From: Pseudomonas sp. p1(2021b)
GTDB taxonomy: Bacteria; Pseudomonadota; Gammaproteobacteria; Pseudomonadales; Pseudomonadaceae
Length of the DNA stretch: 64,000 bases
Assembly: GCF_020151015.1 (NCBI RefSeq)
Contig: NZ_CP083746.1
Span: 2,261,001 to 2,325,000 of the forward strand
Direction: 5' to 3'
This document shows positions 43,282-51,760 of this stretch, in pieces. Each line of letters opens with the position of its first letter. The stretch's first letter is position 1. The notes below the pieces were generated by a model, which worked only from the letters and a program-made list of their open reading frames with translations, ran no database searches and was not told the DNA's origin. The translations under genes and the position numbers were made by a program.

Positions 43282-44616
43282 TCAGGCGCGGCTCAGGGCT
43301 GCGAGCGGCTGTGCGCCGATGGCGTGACGGCTCAGGTCCTGGTAGAGCGCCTGACCGATTTCCGCGGCGCGTACCGGCAGCACCGACAACAGTGTATCGC
43401 TCAAGCCATGGGATGCTTCGCAAAAGCCCTGCAAGTACACCGAGGCGCGCAGGTCGGGCGTTGCCAGGGCGCGGTAGTTGCGGTCGACCTCGAAATCCTT
43501 CAGGTGCTGTTGCAGCGGCGCCAGCAGCTCGCGGTGGGAGCGGCGCTCGTAGCCGGTGGCGAGGATCACCGCGTCGTAGCGATGGGTCTGGCGCACGTCG
43601 GTGGCCAGGTCGCGCAGGGTCAGCTCGATGCCCTCGGGTGTACCCACCACGTCCTCGATGGTGCGCCGGCACAGCACGGCATGGCGCGGGGTATGGGCGA
43701 CCTTCTGGCGGTAGAGGATGCCGTAGATACGCTCGATCAGGTCGACATCGACTACCGAATAGTTGGTGTTGTGGTATTCGGCGATGAGCTTGTCGCGCAC
43801 CGGGCGCGGCTGGTTGAACACAAGGTCGGTGTATTCGGGGGCGAAGATCTCGTTGACGAAGGGGCTGTCGTCGGCAGGCTTGAGCGCCGAGGCCCGCAGG
43901 ATCATGTCGACCTTGACCGATGGGTAGCTGTCGTTGAGGTCGATAAAAGCTTCCGCGGCGCTCTGGCCCGAGCCGACCACGGCGATGCGCATCGGTTTGC
44001 CCTCGTTGCACGGCAGGCGACCGAGCGCGCTCAGATACTGGGAATGGTGGAACACTCGCGCATCGTCCTTGAAGGCGTGGAACGCCGGTGGGATTTTCGG
44101 CGTGCCGCCGCTGCCGACCACCACCGAACGGGCCCGGCGCTGATGCTCGCGGCCATGCTGGTCGCGCGAGACCAGGCGCAGGTGGTCGACCCGGCCCTCG
44201 TGCAGCTCAGGCTCGATGCGCAGCACTTCCTCGCCATACACCGCCTGGGTGGCGAAGTGTTCGGCAGCCCAGCGCAGGTAGTCGTTGTACTCCAGGCGGC
44301 AGGGGTAGAAGGTGCCCAGGTTGATGAAGTCGGCCAGGCGCTGCTTCTGGTGCAGGTAGTTGACAAAGCTGTAGGGGCTGGTGGGGTTGCGCAGCGAAAC
44401 CAGGTCCTTGAGGAAGGAGATCTGCAGCTCACTCTGGGTGGCCAGGGTGTTGCCATGCCAGCGGTAGTCGCTCTGCTTGTCGATGAACAGGGCGTCGAGT
44501 GCATGGCCGTTGGTTTCGGCGAGCTCTTCCAGTGCAATGGCCAGGGCCAGGTTGGAAGGGCCGAAGCCTACGCCGATGACGTCGTGGATTTTTTCGGGGC
44601 TAGCGGTCTGGCTCAT
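43282..44616 (-). CDS. pvdA: PvdA, L-ornithine N5-monooxygenase
   Basis: A 444-residue flavin-dependent N-hydroxylating monooxygenase. The FAD-binding GVGFGPSN motif is at residues 15-22, the NADPH-binding VVGSGQSAAEAF motif near 210-221, and the C-terminal ATGYERR motif of the family is also present. It converts L-ornithine to N5-hydroxy-L-ornithine in the cytoplasm, the first step toward the hydroxamate groups of pyoverdine. The partner acyl- or formyltransferase is not in this window. A perfect PvdS-type promoter box lies 76-99 bases upstream, and pvdE follows after 13 bases. Confidence 0.97.
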   Translation of the reverse strand: MSQTASPEKIHDVIGVGFGPSNLALAIALEELAETNGHALDALFIDKQSDYRWHGNTLATQSELQISFLKDLVSLRNPTSPYSFVNYLHQKQRLADFINLGTFYPCRLEYNDYLRWAAEHFATQAVYGEEVLRIEPELHEGRVDHLRLVSRDQHGREHQRRARSVVVGSGGTPKIPPAFHAFKDDARVFHHSQYLSALGRLPCNEGKPMRIAVVGSGQSAAEAFIDLNDSYPSVKVDMILRASALKPADDSPFVNEIFAPEYTDLVFNQPRPVRDKLIAEYHNTNYSVVDVDLIERIYGILYRQKVAHTPRHAVLCRRTIEDVVGTPEGIELTLRDLATDVRQTHRYDAVILATGYERRSHRELLAPLQQHLKDFEVDRNYRALATPDLRASVYLQGFCEASHGLSDTLLSVLPVRAAEIGQALYQDLSRHAIGAQPLAALSRA

Positions 44617-44691
44617 GGGTACGGTTCCTTGGGTGGTCGGGTGGGGCGCTGTGGGTGGCGCCCCGGGTCCTGCGCAAGTACACCGTTTAGG

Positions 44692-44715
44692 ACGAGCCGG
44701 GCGGCGGGGAATTTA
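44692..44715 (-). promoter_or_regulatory. Exact PvdS/PfrI box upstream of pvdA
   Basis: On the minus strand TAAAT (44715-44711) is followed after 16 bases by CGT (44694-44692), an exact match to the TAAAT-N16-CGT iron-starvation sigma-factor consensus. It lies in the short gap between pvdO and pvdA and so gives pvdA-pvdE their own promoter. Confidence 0.85.
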
Positions 44716-44728
44716 CCGCCGCCAGGCG

Positions 44729-45595
44729 CTACAGCTCGCGGATCACGCGAAAGCCCAGCCAGTCGCCCAGGCGTTCGGGGTAGTTGTTGTTGCGGTTGCC
44801 CGAGCGCGAGAAGATTGGCGCCTCGCCCCAGTCGTTGCCGCGGATCGAGACGGTCTTGCAGCCGGCCTCGGTCCAGGCGCTGCCATCGCCCGGCGCGCCC
44901 TGGTAACTGTCGTGGTAGCAGTCTTCCACCCATTCGTAGACGTTGCCGTGCATGTCATGCACGCCAAAGGCGTTGGCTGGGTAGCTGCCTACCGGCGAGC
45001 TGTAGCTGTAGCCGTCCTTGGGGCCATAGACGTTGGCGTGGCGGCTGATCTGCAGCCCGGCACCCGGGTCGACGGGGAAGGGGAACATGCCGCTGCTGCC
45101 GGCTCGGGCGGCGTATTCGCGCTCGGCCTCGCTGACCATGCGGTAGGGCTTGCCGGTCTTTTTCGACAGCCAGGCCACGTAGTCCTTTACGTCGTGATAG
45201 CTCATGCACACCGCCGGTTGGCGCGGGCCCTGCTTGTAGCTGGGTTTGCTGGCGGTGCAGCGCCGCCCGGGGCGGTCGTCGCCATCCTTGATCCGCGTGC
45301 CGCTTTCCTTGAGGTAGGCATCCCACTCGCCCGCGGTGACCTGGAAGCGGCTGATGGCGAATGGCTTGGCGAAGGTGACCGGGTGCAGCGGGCCTTCATC
45401 GTCCTGGCGGCCCTGTTCGTCGGCGGGGGTGCCCATCATGAAGCGGCCGGCGGGCAGCACGACCATCTCCGGGCAGGTGCCGGCGCAATCGCGGAACACC
45501 GTGCCGGGTTTGTCGCCGGGGTCAGCGGCCAGGGCCGGGAGGCTGCAGCCGGCCAGCAGGGCGGCCAGGGTCAGGCGGTACAGGGTAGGGGTCAT
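44729..45595 (-). CDS. pvdO: PvdO, FGE-sulfatase-like periplasmic maturation protein
   Basis: A 288-residue exported protein with a signal peptide (about residues 1-23, ending LPALA) and a formylglycine-generating-enzyme/sulfatase-modifying domain. Family features seen are RFMMGTP near the start, GNVYEWVEDCY in the middle and GFRV close to the C-terminus, where canonical enzymes usually have GFRC. PvdO acts in the periplasm in the last chromophore-forming oxidation of dihydropyoverdine. It follows pvdN by 14 bases and ends before the pvdA promoter. The likely transcript is pvdM-pvdN-pvdO. Confidence 0.92.
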   Translation of the reverse strand: MTPTLYRLTLAALLAGCSLPALAADPGDKPGTVFRDCAGTCPEMVVLPAGRFMMGTPADEQGRQDDEGPLHPVTFAKPFAISRFQVTAGEWDAYLKESGTRIKDGDDRPGRRCTASKPSYKQGPRQPAVCMSYHDVKDYVAWLSKKTGKPYRMVSEAEREYAARAGSSGMFPFPVDPGAGLQISRHANVYGPKDGYSYSSPVGSYPANAFGVHDMHGNVYEWVEDCYHDSYQGAPGDGSAWTEAGCKTVSIRGNDWGEAPIFSRSGNRNNNYPERLGDWLGFRVIREL

Positions 45596-45609
45596 CGCGA
45601 GTGCCTTGT

Positions 45610-46887
45610 TCAGAGTTTCTGGGTGACCAGGGCCATGACCCGGTCGATCTGCTGTTCATCGTTGAGCAGGCTGGGGGCGAGGCGGATCACCGGGCCTGCG
45701 TCGCGGTACACCGCATCGCTCATCACCTTGTTCGCCACCAGGTGGGCGGCGATGGCGTCCGAGTCTTGGCCCTTGATCCGGAAGAAGGTGAAGCCAGCGG
45801 AGAAGGCCTCGCTACGTGGGGTCACCAGCTCGACCTGAGGGTGTTCGGCCAGGCGCGCCTTGAGCAGGCTGTTGAGCTGGTGGATGCGTGCCTGGACGTC
45901 GGCCTTGCCCAGTTGCAGGTGCAGCTTGAAGGCTTCGCCCAGGGCCCAGCGGTATTCGAAGGCGTGGTAGCCGCCGGGGGTCATGATGGTGGCGAAGTCC
46001 TCGTCCCGGGAGAAGGTGGCGACGCTGGGGGTGAGGTTGTCCATCTTGGTCGAGGCGGCGCAGATGATGCCGGTACCCCGTGGGCCGAACATCCACTTGT
46101 GGGTGCCGGCGATGAAGTAGTCGCAGTTGAAGTCGGCGAAGCGCTGGTTTTCCACGCCGAAGCCATGCACGCCATCGACCACGTAGAGGATGCGTTGAGC
46201 TTCGCTGCGCTCGCGATTGTGCCGGCGCACCAGCTCGCCGATCTCGCCCACCGGCAGCTTGACGCCGCTGCCCGAGTGTACCCAGGTCATGCCCAGCACG
46301 CGGGTTTCGGGGCGCAGGTTCTGCTCGATCGTGCTCAACACCTGGTCGGTGGACACTGTCCAGGGCTTGTCGAACAGGCGGATCTTGCGCACCGGTGTAC
46401 CCTGGCGCTGGGTGCGGAAGGCCAGGGCTTTGTGGGTCGAGTAGTGTTCGTGCTCGGTGGTGAGGATTTCCTGGCCGGGGGCGAGCTTCAGGCCGCCATA
46501 GATCATGGCCAGGCCTTCGGTGGTGCTGCCGGTCAGGGCGATCTGCCGTGGGCCGACCTCCAGGTAGCGAGCGGCCCAGTCGCGCACTTCGTCTTCGCGC
46601 TGCCATTCGTATTGGCTTTCCCAGTCCATGAGGATGGCTGGGTTGCGGTCCAGGTCGGCGCGGTGGCGGTCGATGGCGGCTTGCACCGGGCGCGGGTGGG
46701 CGGTGACCAGGAAGTTGGCGAAGTGCGCCACCTGTGGATCCAGTGGGAACAGCGTGCGCAGCTGGCGCCACTTGTCCGGGCCGGTCAACAGCGGCGGCGT
46801 GGGCTCGGCCGCCAGGGCGCTGGGGAGCAAGGGCAGGGTGGCAGCAGCCAGGCCGGCCTGCTTGAGAAAGGTGCGACGGGTGTTCAT
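45610..46887 (-). CDS. pvdN: PvdN, Tat-exported PLP-dependent enzyme
   Basis: A 425-residue class V aminotransferase-fold protein. A twin-arginine signal (RRTFLKQAGLAAATLPLL) at residues 4-21 marks export in folded form, as known for PvdN. The PLP-binding lysine is in AGTHKWMFGPRG (about Lys263). PvdN modifies the glutamate side chain on the chromophore, giving the succinamide form in studied strains. It lies 27 bases after pvdM and 14 bases before pvdO. Confidence 0.94.
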   Translation of the reverse strand: MNTRRTFLKQAGLAAATLPLLPSALAAEPTPPLLTGPDKWRQLRTLFPLDPQVAHFANFLVTAHPRPVQAAIDRHRADLDRNPAILMDWESQYEWQREDEVRDWAARYLEVGPRQIALTGSTTEGLAMIYGGLKLAPGQEILTTEHEHYSTHKALAFRTQRQGTPVRKIRLFDKPWTVSTDQVLSTIEQNLRPETRVLGMTWVHSGSGVKLPVGEIGELVRRHNRERSEAQRILYVVDGVHGFGVENQRFADFNCDYFIAGTHKWMFGPRGTGIICAASTKMDNLTPSVATFSRDEDFATIMTPGGYHAFEYRWALGEAFKLHLQLGKADVQARIHQLNSLLKARLAEHPQVELVTPRSEAFSAGFTFFRIKGQDSDAIAAHLVANKVMSDAVYRDAGPVIRLAPSLLNDEQQIDRVMALVTQKL

Positions 46888-46914
46888 GGGGCGGCGTGCC
46901 TTGTTGGGTGGGGC

Positions 46915-48270
46915 TCAGTGGCGGGCGGCGACGGGGCGTCCGGCGTCCTGCACCTGCTGCCAGACTCGCAGGAAATTACCGGCCCAGAGCTTGGCGATGT
47001 CGGCTTCGCTGTAGCCGCGGGTAAGCAGCTCGGCGGTGACGTTGCGGATCTCGCTGACATCCTTCCAGCCGTCCAGGCCGCCGCCTTCGTTGAAGTCCGA
47101 ACTGATGCCGACGTGGTCGATGCCGACTTTCTTCACCGTGTAGTCGATGGCATCCACATAGGCCTTGAGGCTGGCCTTGGGTTCCTGCTCGAGGATGCCG
47201 TAGAGCCCGCTGGCGTATTCGCCGAAGCGTTTCTCAGGCCAGATGGCGATCGCCGGGTCGCCCGGCATCAGGGCGTAGTTCAGGTCTTTGAGCGGGCCAA
47301 GGTCGAAGCGCGCACGCAGGGCGTCGAGCTTGTCCAGGGTCGATTGGCTCAGGGGTTGCAGATAGCCTGAGAATCCCACTACCTGGACCAGGCCGCCGGT
47401 GCCTTTGATCAGTTGCAGTTCCTTGTCGCTGAGGTTGCGGCGAATGTCCACCAGGGCGCGGGGCGCCGAGTGCGAGGCCACCAGTGGCGCGCGGGTCAGG
47501 CGGGCGACGTCTGCCAGGGCCTGGCTGGACATCTGCGACACGTCGATGATCACGCCCAGGTCGTTCAGGCGCCCGACGGCCTGTTCGCCTATCGGTGACA
47601 AGCCCTCCAAGGCATCGGCCGTGTCGTTGAAGAACGGCATCGGCCGGGAAGAATCGGCCCAACTGTTGTTGCCGATGTAGCTGAAACCGAACATGCGCAC
47701 GCCGCGCTTGGCCCAGAGGTCCAGTTGCGAAAGATCGTCGCCGAACGGGTAGGCATTGAGCATGCTGATGAACACGGCGAACTTGCCTTCGCCGTTGAGC
47801 CTGCGCAAGTCGTCCGGGGTATAGGCGATGCCGACCTGGTCGGGATGGTCGCGCACCATGTTGCGGATCACCTGGTAGCGCACCTGTTGCTGGTGGCGCG
47901 CTTCGTCGACGAAACCCGGCGTGGGCTTGTGCGGGGCATTGGGGCCGTTCCACATCTCCGGCCAGGCCAGGATGGTCAGCGCAGCGCCCGACAACCGCCC
48001 CTTGCCGGCCTTGACCAGGTCGAAGGGGTGCGGGCCGTCCTTGTCCACCTCCTGGCCGTGGGTGCCGAAGGTCAGTGGCACGGTGATGTGGCCGTCGAAG
48101 GCGAGCATGTGTTCGTGCATGTCCTCGGCCTGCTGGACGATCTTGCGCGGGTAGCCGGCGTTGGCCTTCCAGTAGAAGTAGCCGGCGGCCGCGCTTCCCA
48201 CGGCGAGTGCCAGGGCCAGGGGCAGGCCGATGTACAGGGCTTTGCGGGAACGGGTCTTGGTCATTGCCAT
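46915..48270 (-). CDS. pvdM: PvdM, dipeptidase-like pyoverdine maturation protein
   Basis: A 451-residue protein with an N-terminal membrane anchor or uncleaved signal (about residues 10-34) and a renal-dipeptidase (M19) fold. Several canonical metal ligands are replaced. The usual HxD is H61-I-T63, the bridging Glu position reads ISMLNAY (Asn172), and the DxSH motif reads DVSQ (Gln246), although the later SHS (His267) is kept. PvdM is required in the periplasm for PvdP-dependent oxidation of ferribactin, so a non-peptidase role is plausible. It is first in the pvdMNO transcript, behind an exact PvdS box. The start could be 48270 or the ATG six bases later. Confidence 0.92.
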   Translation of the reverse strand: MAMTKTRSRKALYIGLPLALALAVGSAAAGYFYWKANAGYPRKIVQQAEDMHEHMLAFDGHITVPLTFGTHGQEVDKDGPHPFDLVKAGKGRLSGAALTILAWPEMWNGPNAPHKPTPGFVDEARHQQQVRYQVIRNMVRDHPDQVGIAYTPDDLRRLNGEGKFAVFISMLNAYPFGDDLSQLDLWAKRGVRMFGFSYIGNNSWADSSRPMPFFNDTADALEGLSPIGEQAVGRLNDLGVIIDVSQMSSQALADVARLTRAPLVASHSAPRALVDIRRNLSDKELQLIKGTGGLVQVVGFSGYLQPLSQSTLDKLDALRARFDLGPLKDLNYALMPGDPAIAIWPEKRFGEYASGLYGILEQEPKASLKAYVDAIDYTVKKVGIDHVGISSDFNEGGGLDGWKDVSEIRNVTAELLTRGYSEADIAKLWAGNFLRVWQQVQDAGRPVAARH

Positions 48271-48342
48271 CTCGTTGCAGGGCTGATCGGGCGGCCTGGT
48301 AGCGCAAATGGCGCGCCGGGGCCAGGCGTGGGTATCAGGTGG

Positions 48343-48366
48343 ACGAGTGGCGGTGAGGCAAATTTA
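48343..48366 (-). promoter_or_regulatory. Exact PvdS/PfrI box upstream of pvdM
   Basis: On the minus strand TAAAT (48366-48362) and CGT (48345-48343) are separated by exactly 16 bases. The box lies 73-96 bases before pvdM and would drive pvdM-pvdN-pvdO. Confidence 0.85.
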
Positions 48367-48447
48367 TCGACCGTGCACGATTCAAGAAGTACGCCTGGCC
48401 GCCGATAGGGAGGTCAACGCGAAGACTTATTGCAAGGAAGGTATGAC

Positions 48448-48867
48448 ATGGTCGCAATCACCGCCGCCACCCTCAATGTTCCCGTCACCGCTGGCGCTGC
48501 TGCGCAGGTCCCCGAGGGCTCGGAAAAGGGCGACTCCACCGTACAGGTCGATCTCTCCGGATTGAAAGCCAACGCGCCGGCGAAATCGGCCCAGGACAGC
48601 CAGGAGAGCAACGAGCCGGCACATATCAAGCAATTGCGCGAGATGATTCGTCAGTTGCAGAAGCAGCTGGTCGAAGAGCAGAAACAGTTGGCCGCGCTGA
48701 TGCAGCGCGATATGGACGAAAACCTGAAACTGGCCGCCGTCACGGCCAAGCAGGCCAGCATCGCCACCCTTACCGGTGAGATCCAGGCGGCCACCGCCTT
48801 GTTGCTCGAGGCCCTGCGCAAGAGTGGCGGCGGCAGCGCAGGCAGCATGGTCAGCGCTCAGGCCTGA
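48448..48867 (+). CDS. Small coiled-coil protein of unknown function
   Basis: A 139-residue protein. The ATG at 48448 has AAGGAAG seven bases upstream, a good ribosome site; a TTG 18 bases earlier is rejected. The first 50 residues are Ala/Ser/Val-rich and low in complexity. A charged helical stretch follows (about 53-85, IKQLREMIRQLQKQLVEEQK) with heptad-like leucines, then a second helix, and a Gly/Ser tail. No signal peptide or membrane helix is seen. It reads divergently from pvdM. I do not recognise the family, and linkage to pyoverdine is not implied, since it has its own start region and the opposite direction. Confidence 0.75.
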   Translation: MVAITAATLNVPVTAGAAAQVPEGSEKGDSTVQVDLSGLKANAPAKSAQDSQESNEPAHIKQLREMIRQLQKQLVEEQKQLAALMQRDMDENLKLAAVTAKQASIATLTGEIQAATALLLEALRKSGGGSAGSMVSAQA

Positions 48868-48971
48868 CGCAGCTATTTGCCTGCGCAGGTCCCTGTACGG
48901 CGAATACCTGAAAGGCGGCTTGGCTGTTCTGTAGGACCGCCGCACCGCCGCTACTCCAGGGGATGGTGGAC

Positions 48972-49898
48972 TCAGTCCGACGCCAGGCGAGCGCGGTTCT
49001 GGCGGTCGGCCTTGTACTGCATGGCCACGGCCGGTGCCGGCTTGGCCGTGCCGGTTTCCAGCCACTGGCGCATGCGGCTGGCGTCGGCGAAATGGGTGTA
49101 CTTGCCGAAGGCATCCAGGATCACCATGGCCACCGGGCGGTTGTCCATCTTCGTCAGCAGTACCAGGCAGTGGCCGGCCTCATTGGTGAAGCCGGTCTTG
49201 GTCAGCTTGATGTCCCAGTTGCTCTTGTTCACCAGGTGGTCAGTGTTACGGAAGCCCAAGGTGTAATTGGGCTTGCGGAACGCCACGGTCTTCTCGCGGG
49301 TGGTGGAGAGGTCGCTGAGCATCGGGTACTTGCGCGATGCCAGCAGCAACTTGGCCAAGTCCCGGGCGGTGGACACGTTCTGGGTCGAAAGGCCTGTGGG
49401 TTCGACATAGCGGGTATGCGCCATGCCCAGGCTGCGGGCCTTGGCGTTCATGGCCTTGATGAAGGCGCTGTAGCCGCCTGGGTAATGGTTGGCCAGGGAG
49501 TTGGCGGCGCGGTTTTCCGAGGACATCAAGGTGATCAGCAGGGTTTCACGCCGGTTCAGCTGGCTGCCGAGCCGTACCCGAGAATAGACGCCTTTCATTT
49601 CCGGGTTGTTGGCGATGGTCATGGTGAGCATTTCGTCCATGGGCAGCTTGGCGTCGAGCACCACCATCGCGGTCATCAGCTTGGTCACCGAGGCGATCGG
49701 CACCACACGGTCGGCGTGGCTGGCATACAGCTCTCGGTTGGTGTTCAGGTCGACCAGCAAGGCGCTACCGGAGGCCAGGTGCAGCTTGGCGGGGTCGCGT
49801 TGGACCTGGGCCGGGGGTTGTGCAGCAGCGGTCGACGGAAGGGTCGCGGTTCCTGTGAGCAACAGCAGCAGGCTGAGGATGGACAGGGAAGTTTTCAC
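48972..49898 (-). CDS. pbpG: D-alanyl-D-alanine endopeptidase (PBP7 type)
   Basis: A 308-residue low-molecular-weight penicillin-binding protein. The signal peptide is at about 1-26 ([14 protein letters not shown]...). The three serine-transferase motifs are present: SVTK (catalytic Ser), SEN in SSENRA, and KTG in [11 protein letters not shown]. It cleaves D-Ala-meso-DAP cross-links in peptidoglycan in the periplasm. The open frame continues upstream, but the GTG at 49898 is chosen because it opens the signal peptide; no strong Shine-Dalgarno precedes it. It is a monocistronic gene unrelated to its siderophore neighbours. Confidence 0.92.
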   Translation of the reverse strand: MKTSLSILSLLLLLTGTATLPSTAAAQPPAQVQRDPAKLHLASGSALLVDLNTNRELYASHADRVVPIASVTKLMTAMVVLDAKLPMDEMLTMTIANNPEMKGVYSRVRLGSQLNRRETLLITLMSSENRAANSLANHYPGGYSAFIKAMNAKARSLGMAHTRYVEPTGLSTQNVSTARDLAKLLLASRKYPMLSDLSTTREKTVAFRKPNYTLGFRNTDHLVNKSNWDIKLTKTGFTNEAGHCLVLLTKMDNRPVAMVILDAFGKYTHFADASRMRQWLETGTAKPAPAVAMQYKADRQNRARLASD

Positions 49899-50090
49899 GT
49901 TGAGGCTCACTAAAAGTTGGTATGTCGTTGGCTGTGCAAGGGTTTCCCCCAAAAAACCGTTGCATTGTGGAGTATGGCCGAAGTGCTGTCGATTGCTCGT
50001 TGATGGCGGGCCGGGAAATGAAAAAAGCTTCATGCTGGAACGGTTCCGCGATGGCCGTTTGTCGGTTGGAGAAGGCGGGCTGGCGACATA

Positions 50091-50116
50091 AAAAAGCCCG
50101 CCTGAAAAGGCGGGCA
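50091..50116 (-). terminator. Intrinsic terminator of the small gene at 50157
   Basis: An 8-bp stem GCCCGCCT/AGGCGGGC (50097-50104 and 50109-50116) with a four-base loop is followed on the minus strand by six Ts (50096-50091). Confidence 0.85.
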
Positions 50117-50156
50117 AGGAGAGCGTCAAGGGAGCAAACGCACAACGAAAATTCGC

Positions 50157-50339
50157 TCAGGCAAGCAGGCTCGTGGCCTGCAGGCGGTCAGCCAACGCTT
50201 GGGCCGTGGTCCGGGAGGTCAGCGGTCCGCTGACGGTCTCGCCATTGCGGGTCAGGTACCAGCACGCCAGCAAGCCTTGTGCGCGCAACGTGGCGGGTAC
50301 GGCACTGCCGATGACGGACATGATCTGGATAGTGGCCAT
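50157..50339 (-). CDS. Small protein of unknown function (60 aa)
   Basis: A 60-residue ORF with a perfect AGGAGG five bases before its ATG and an intrinsic terminator 40 bases past its stop, so it is a real gene despite its size. The N-terminus is mildly hydrophobic, a Trp-Tyr pair is central (LLACWYLTRNGE), and the C-terminal half is Ser/Thr/Ala-rich (GPLTSRTTAQALADRLQ), suggesting a small alpha/beta domain. No family is recognised. It is divergent from the shikimate dehydrogenase paralogue. Confidence 0.75.
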   Translation of the reverse strand: MATIQIMSVIGSAVPATLRAQGLLACWYLTRNGETVSGPLTSRTTAQALADRLQATSLLA

Positions 50340-50514
50340 GGGGACCTCCTGTGTGACATGGCGCTACCTTATCGGCAGGCCAGGGCCAGGTGAAATCAAC
50401 GCCCTCGATAGTGGTCATTAGCTTTATCAACTTCCATATCCGGGCCCGGGTGCTCCCAGGCGGTTGCGTCTGCTACGCTGCGCAATCGATTCAGCCCCAG
50501 CAAAGGAGCAGGCA

Positions 50515-51336
50515 ATGGCGATTCCACCGAGCAGAGACACCGTGCTATGCATTTCCCTGGCCGGGCGGCCCGGTACGTTCGGGGTGCGTTTTCACAACCA
50601 CTTGTATGGGCAGTTGGGCCTGGACTACTACTACAAGGCCATGACCACCCAGGACCTGCCGGCGGCAGTGGCGGGTATCCGTGCGTTGGGCATCCGCGGT
50701 TGCGGCATCTCCATGCCCTACAAGGAGGCCTGCATGGCCTTGGTCGATGAGGTCGACCCGTCCGCTGCGGCCATCGACTCGGTCAATACGCTGGTCAATA
50801 CCCACGGCCATCTGAAGGCCTACAACACCGACTACCTGGCGGTGCGCCAGTTGCTGGAGCGGCACCAGGTGGATCCGAACACAGCGTTCGCCCTGCGCGG
50901 CAGCGGCGGCATGGCCAAGGCGGTGGCCAGCGCCTTGCGCGATGCGGGCTTGCGTGAAGGGATCATCGTGGCGCGTAACGAGCAGGCCGGCCGGCAACTG
51001 GCCGATGTGTGCGGGTACCGCTGGCAGGCAGAGCTGGGCGACCTGTGCCCGCCGATGCTGGTAAACGTGACGCCGATCGGCATGGCCGGCGGGCCCGAGG
51101 CGGATGAGCTGGCCTTTGCCGAACATGCCATCGCGGCGGCCGAGCGGGTGTTCGACGTGGTGGCGATGCCGGCGCGCACGCCGCTGATCCGCCGTGCCGA
51201 GGCGCTGGGCAAACCGGTGATCACCGGGCTGGAGGTGATCGCCTTGCAGGCGCTGGAGCAGTTCGTACTCTACACCGGCGTGCGGCCGACCGACGAGCAG
51301 GTGGCGCAGGCGGTTGCCTATGCGCGGCAGCCCTGA
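50515..51336 (+). CDS. Shikimate dehydrogenase family protein (AroE paralogue)
   Basis: A 273-residue NADP-binding oxidoreductase of the shikimate/quinate dehydrogenase family. The substrate loop reads GISMPYKEA, keeping the Lys of the canonical NVTxPxK motif. The NTDY motif follows the hinge (KAYNTDYLA), and the glycine-rich nucleotide loop is degenerate (GSGGMAKAV). The ATG at 50515 has AGGAG seven bases upstream, which rules out the longer frame from 50464. It probably reduces a shikimate-like substrate rather than being the main AroE of aromatic biosynthesis. No other pathway genes are nearby. Confidence 0.88.
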   Translation: MAIPPSRDTVLCISLAGRPGTFGVRFHNHLYGQLGLDYYYKAMTTQDLPAAVAGIRALGIRGCGISMPYKEACMALVDEVDPSAAAIDSVNTLVNTHGHLKAYNTDYLAVRQLLERHQVDPNTAFALRGSGGMAKAVASALRDAGLREGIIVARNEQAGRQLADVCGYRWQAELGDLCPPMLVNVTPIGMAGGPEADELAFAEHAIAAAERVFDVVAMPARTPLIRRAEALGKPVITGLEVIALQALEQFVLYTGVRPTDEQVAQAVAYARQP

Positions 51337-51352
51337 GCTTTTGGGAACACCT

Positions 51353-51383
51353 GTGGGGGCGGGCTTGTACCCGCCGCTCCCAC
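51353..51383 (+). terminator. GC-rich hairpin after the shikimate dehydrogenase paralogue
   Basis: GGCGGG and CCCGCC pair around CTTGTA, with outer GTGGG/CCCAC arms extending the stem. No T-run follows, so it may be a single REP-type hairpin or a weak terminator. Confidence 0.55.
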
Positions 51384-51414
51384 AAGAGATCGTGTTGCTG
51401 CCTCGATGAATGGA

Positions 51415-51663
51415 TCAGAATACCTGGTGATCGCCGTCGAGCTGCTGGTCCACCAACCATCGGCCATGGGCGAGGGCTGCGTGCTGGGCGTTCTCAAGGT
51501 CGGACAGGAACGCCATCTTCATCGGCAGTGACAGGCGCCTGCTGGTGTGACCTTCCGGGTCGGTGATCAGGCAACCGGCGGCAAACGGCAGGGGCGACCC
51601 TGGGTGGGTCATCACGCTGGCGGTGATGGTGTGGTCGCGGTATTCACAGTGAAGGGTTTGCAT
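51415..51663 (-). CDS. Conserved-looking small hypothetical protein (82 aa)
   Basis: An 82-residue protein starting MQTLHCEYRDHTI. AAGGA lies close to the ATG at 51663 (GAGGTAAGGACG-ATG), supporting the start. It has no signal peptide or membrane helix. The composition is mixed, with a hydrophobic core pattern (AAGCLITDPEG, SLPMKMAFLSDLENAQHAAL) suggesting a compact fold. I do not recognise the family. It stands alone between two oppositely oriented units. Confidence 0.7.
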   Translation of the reverse strand: MQTLHCEYRDHTITASVMTHPGSPLPFAAGCLITDPEGHTSRRLSLPMKMAFLSDLENAQHAALAHGRWLVDQQLDGDHQVF

Positions 51664-51760
51664 CGTCCTTACCTCGCTGTGGCTTGGAACAGGTCTATTC
51701 CATATACCACAGCGAGGGGCCGAGGGTTCCCGGCCCGACGAGCGTGTCTTGCCGGCGGGC

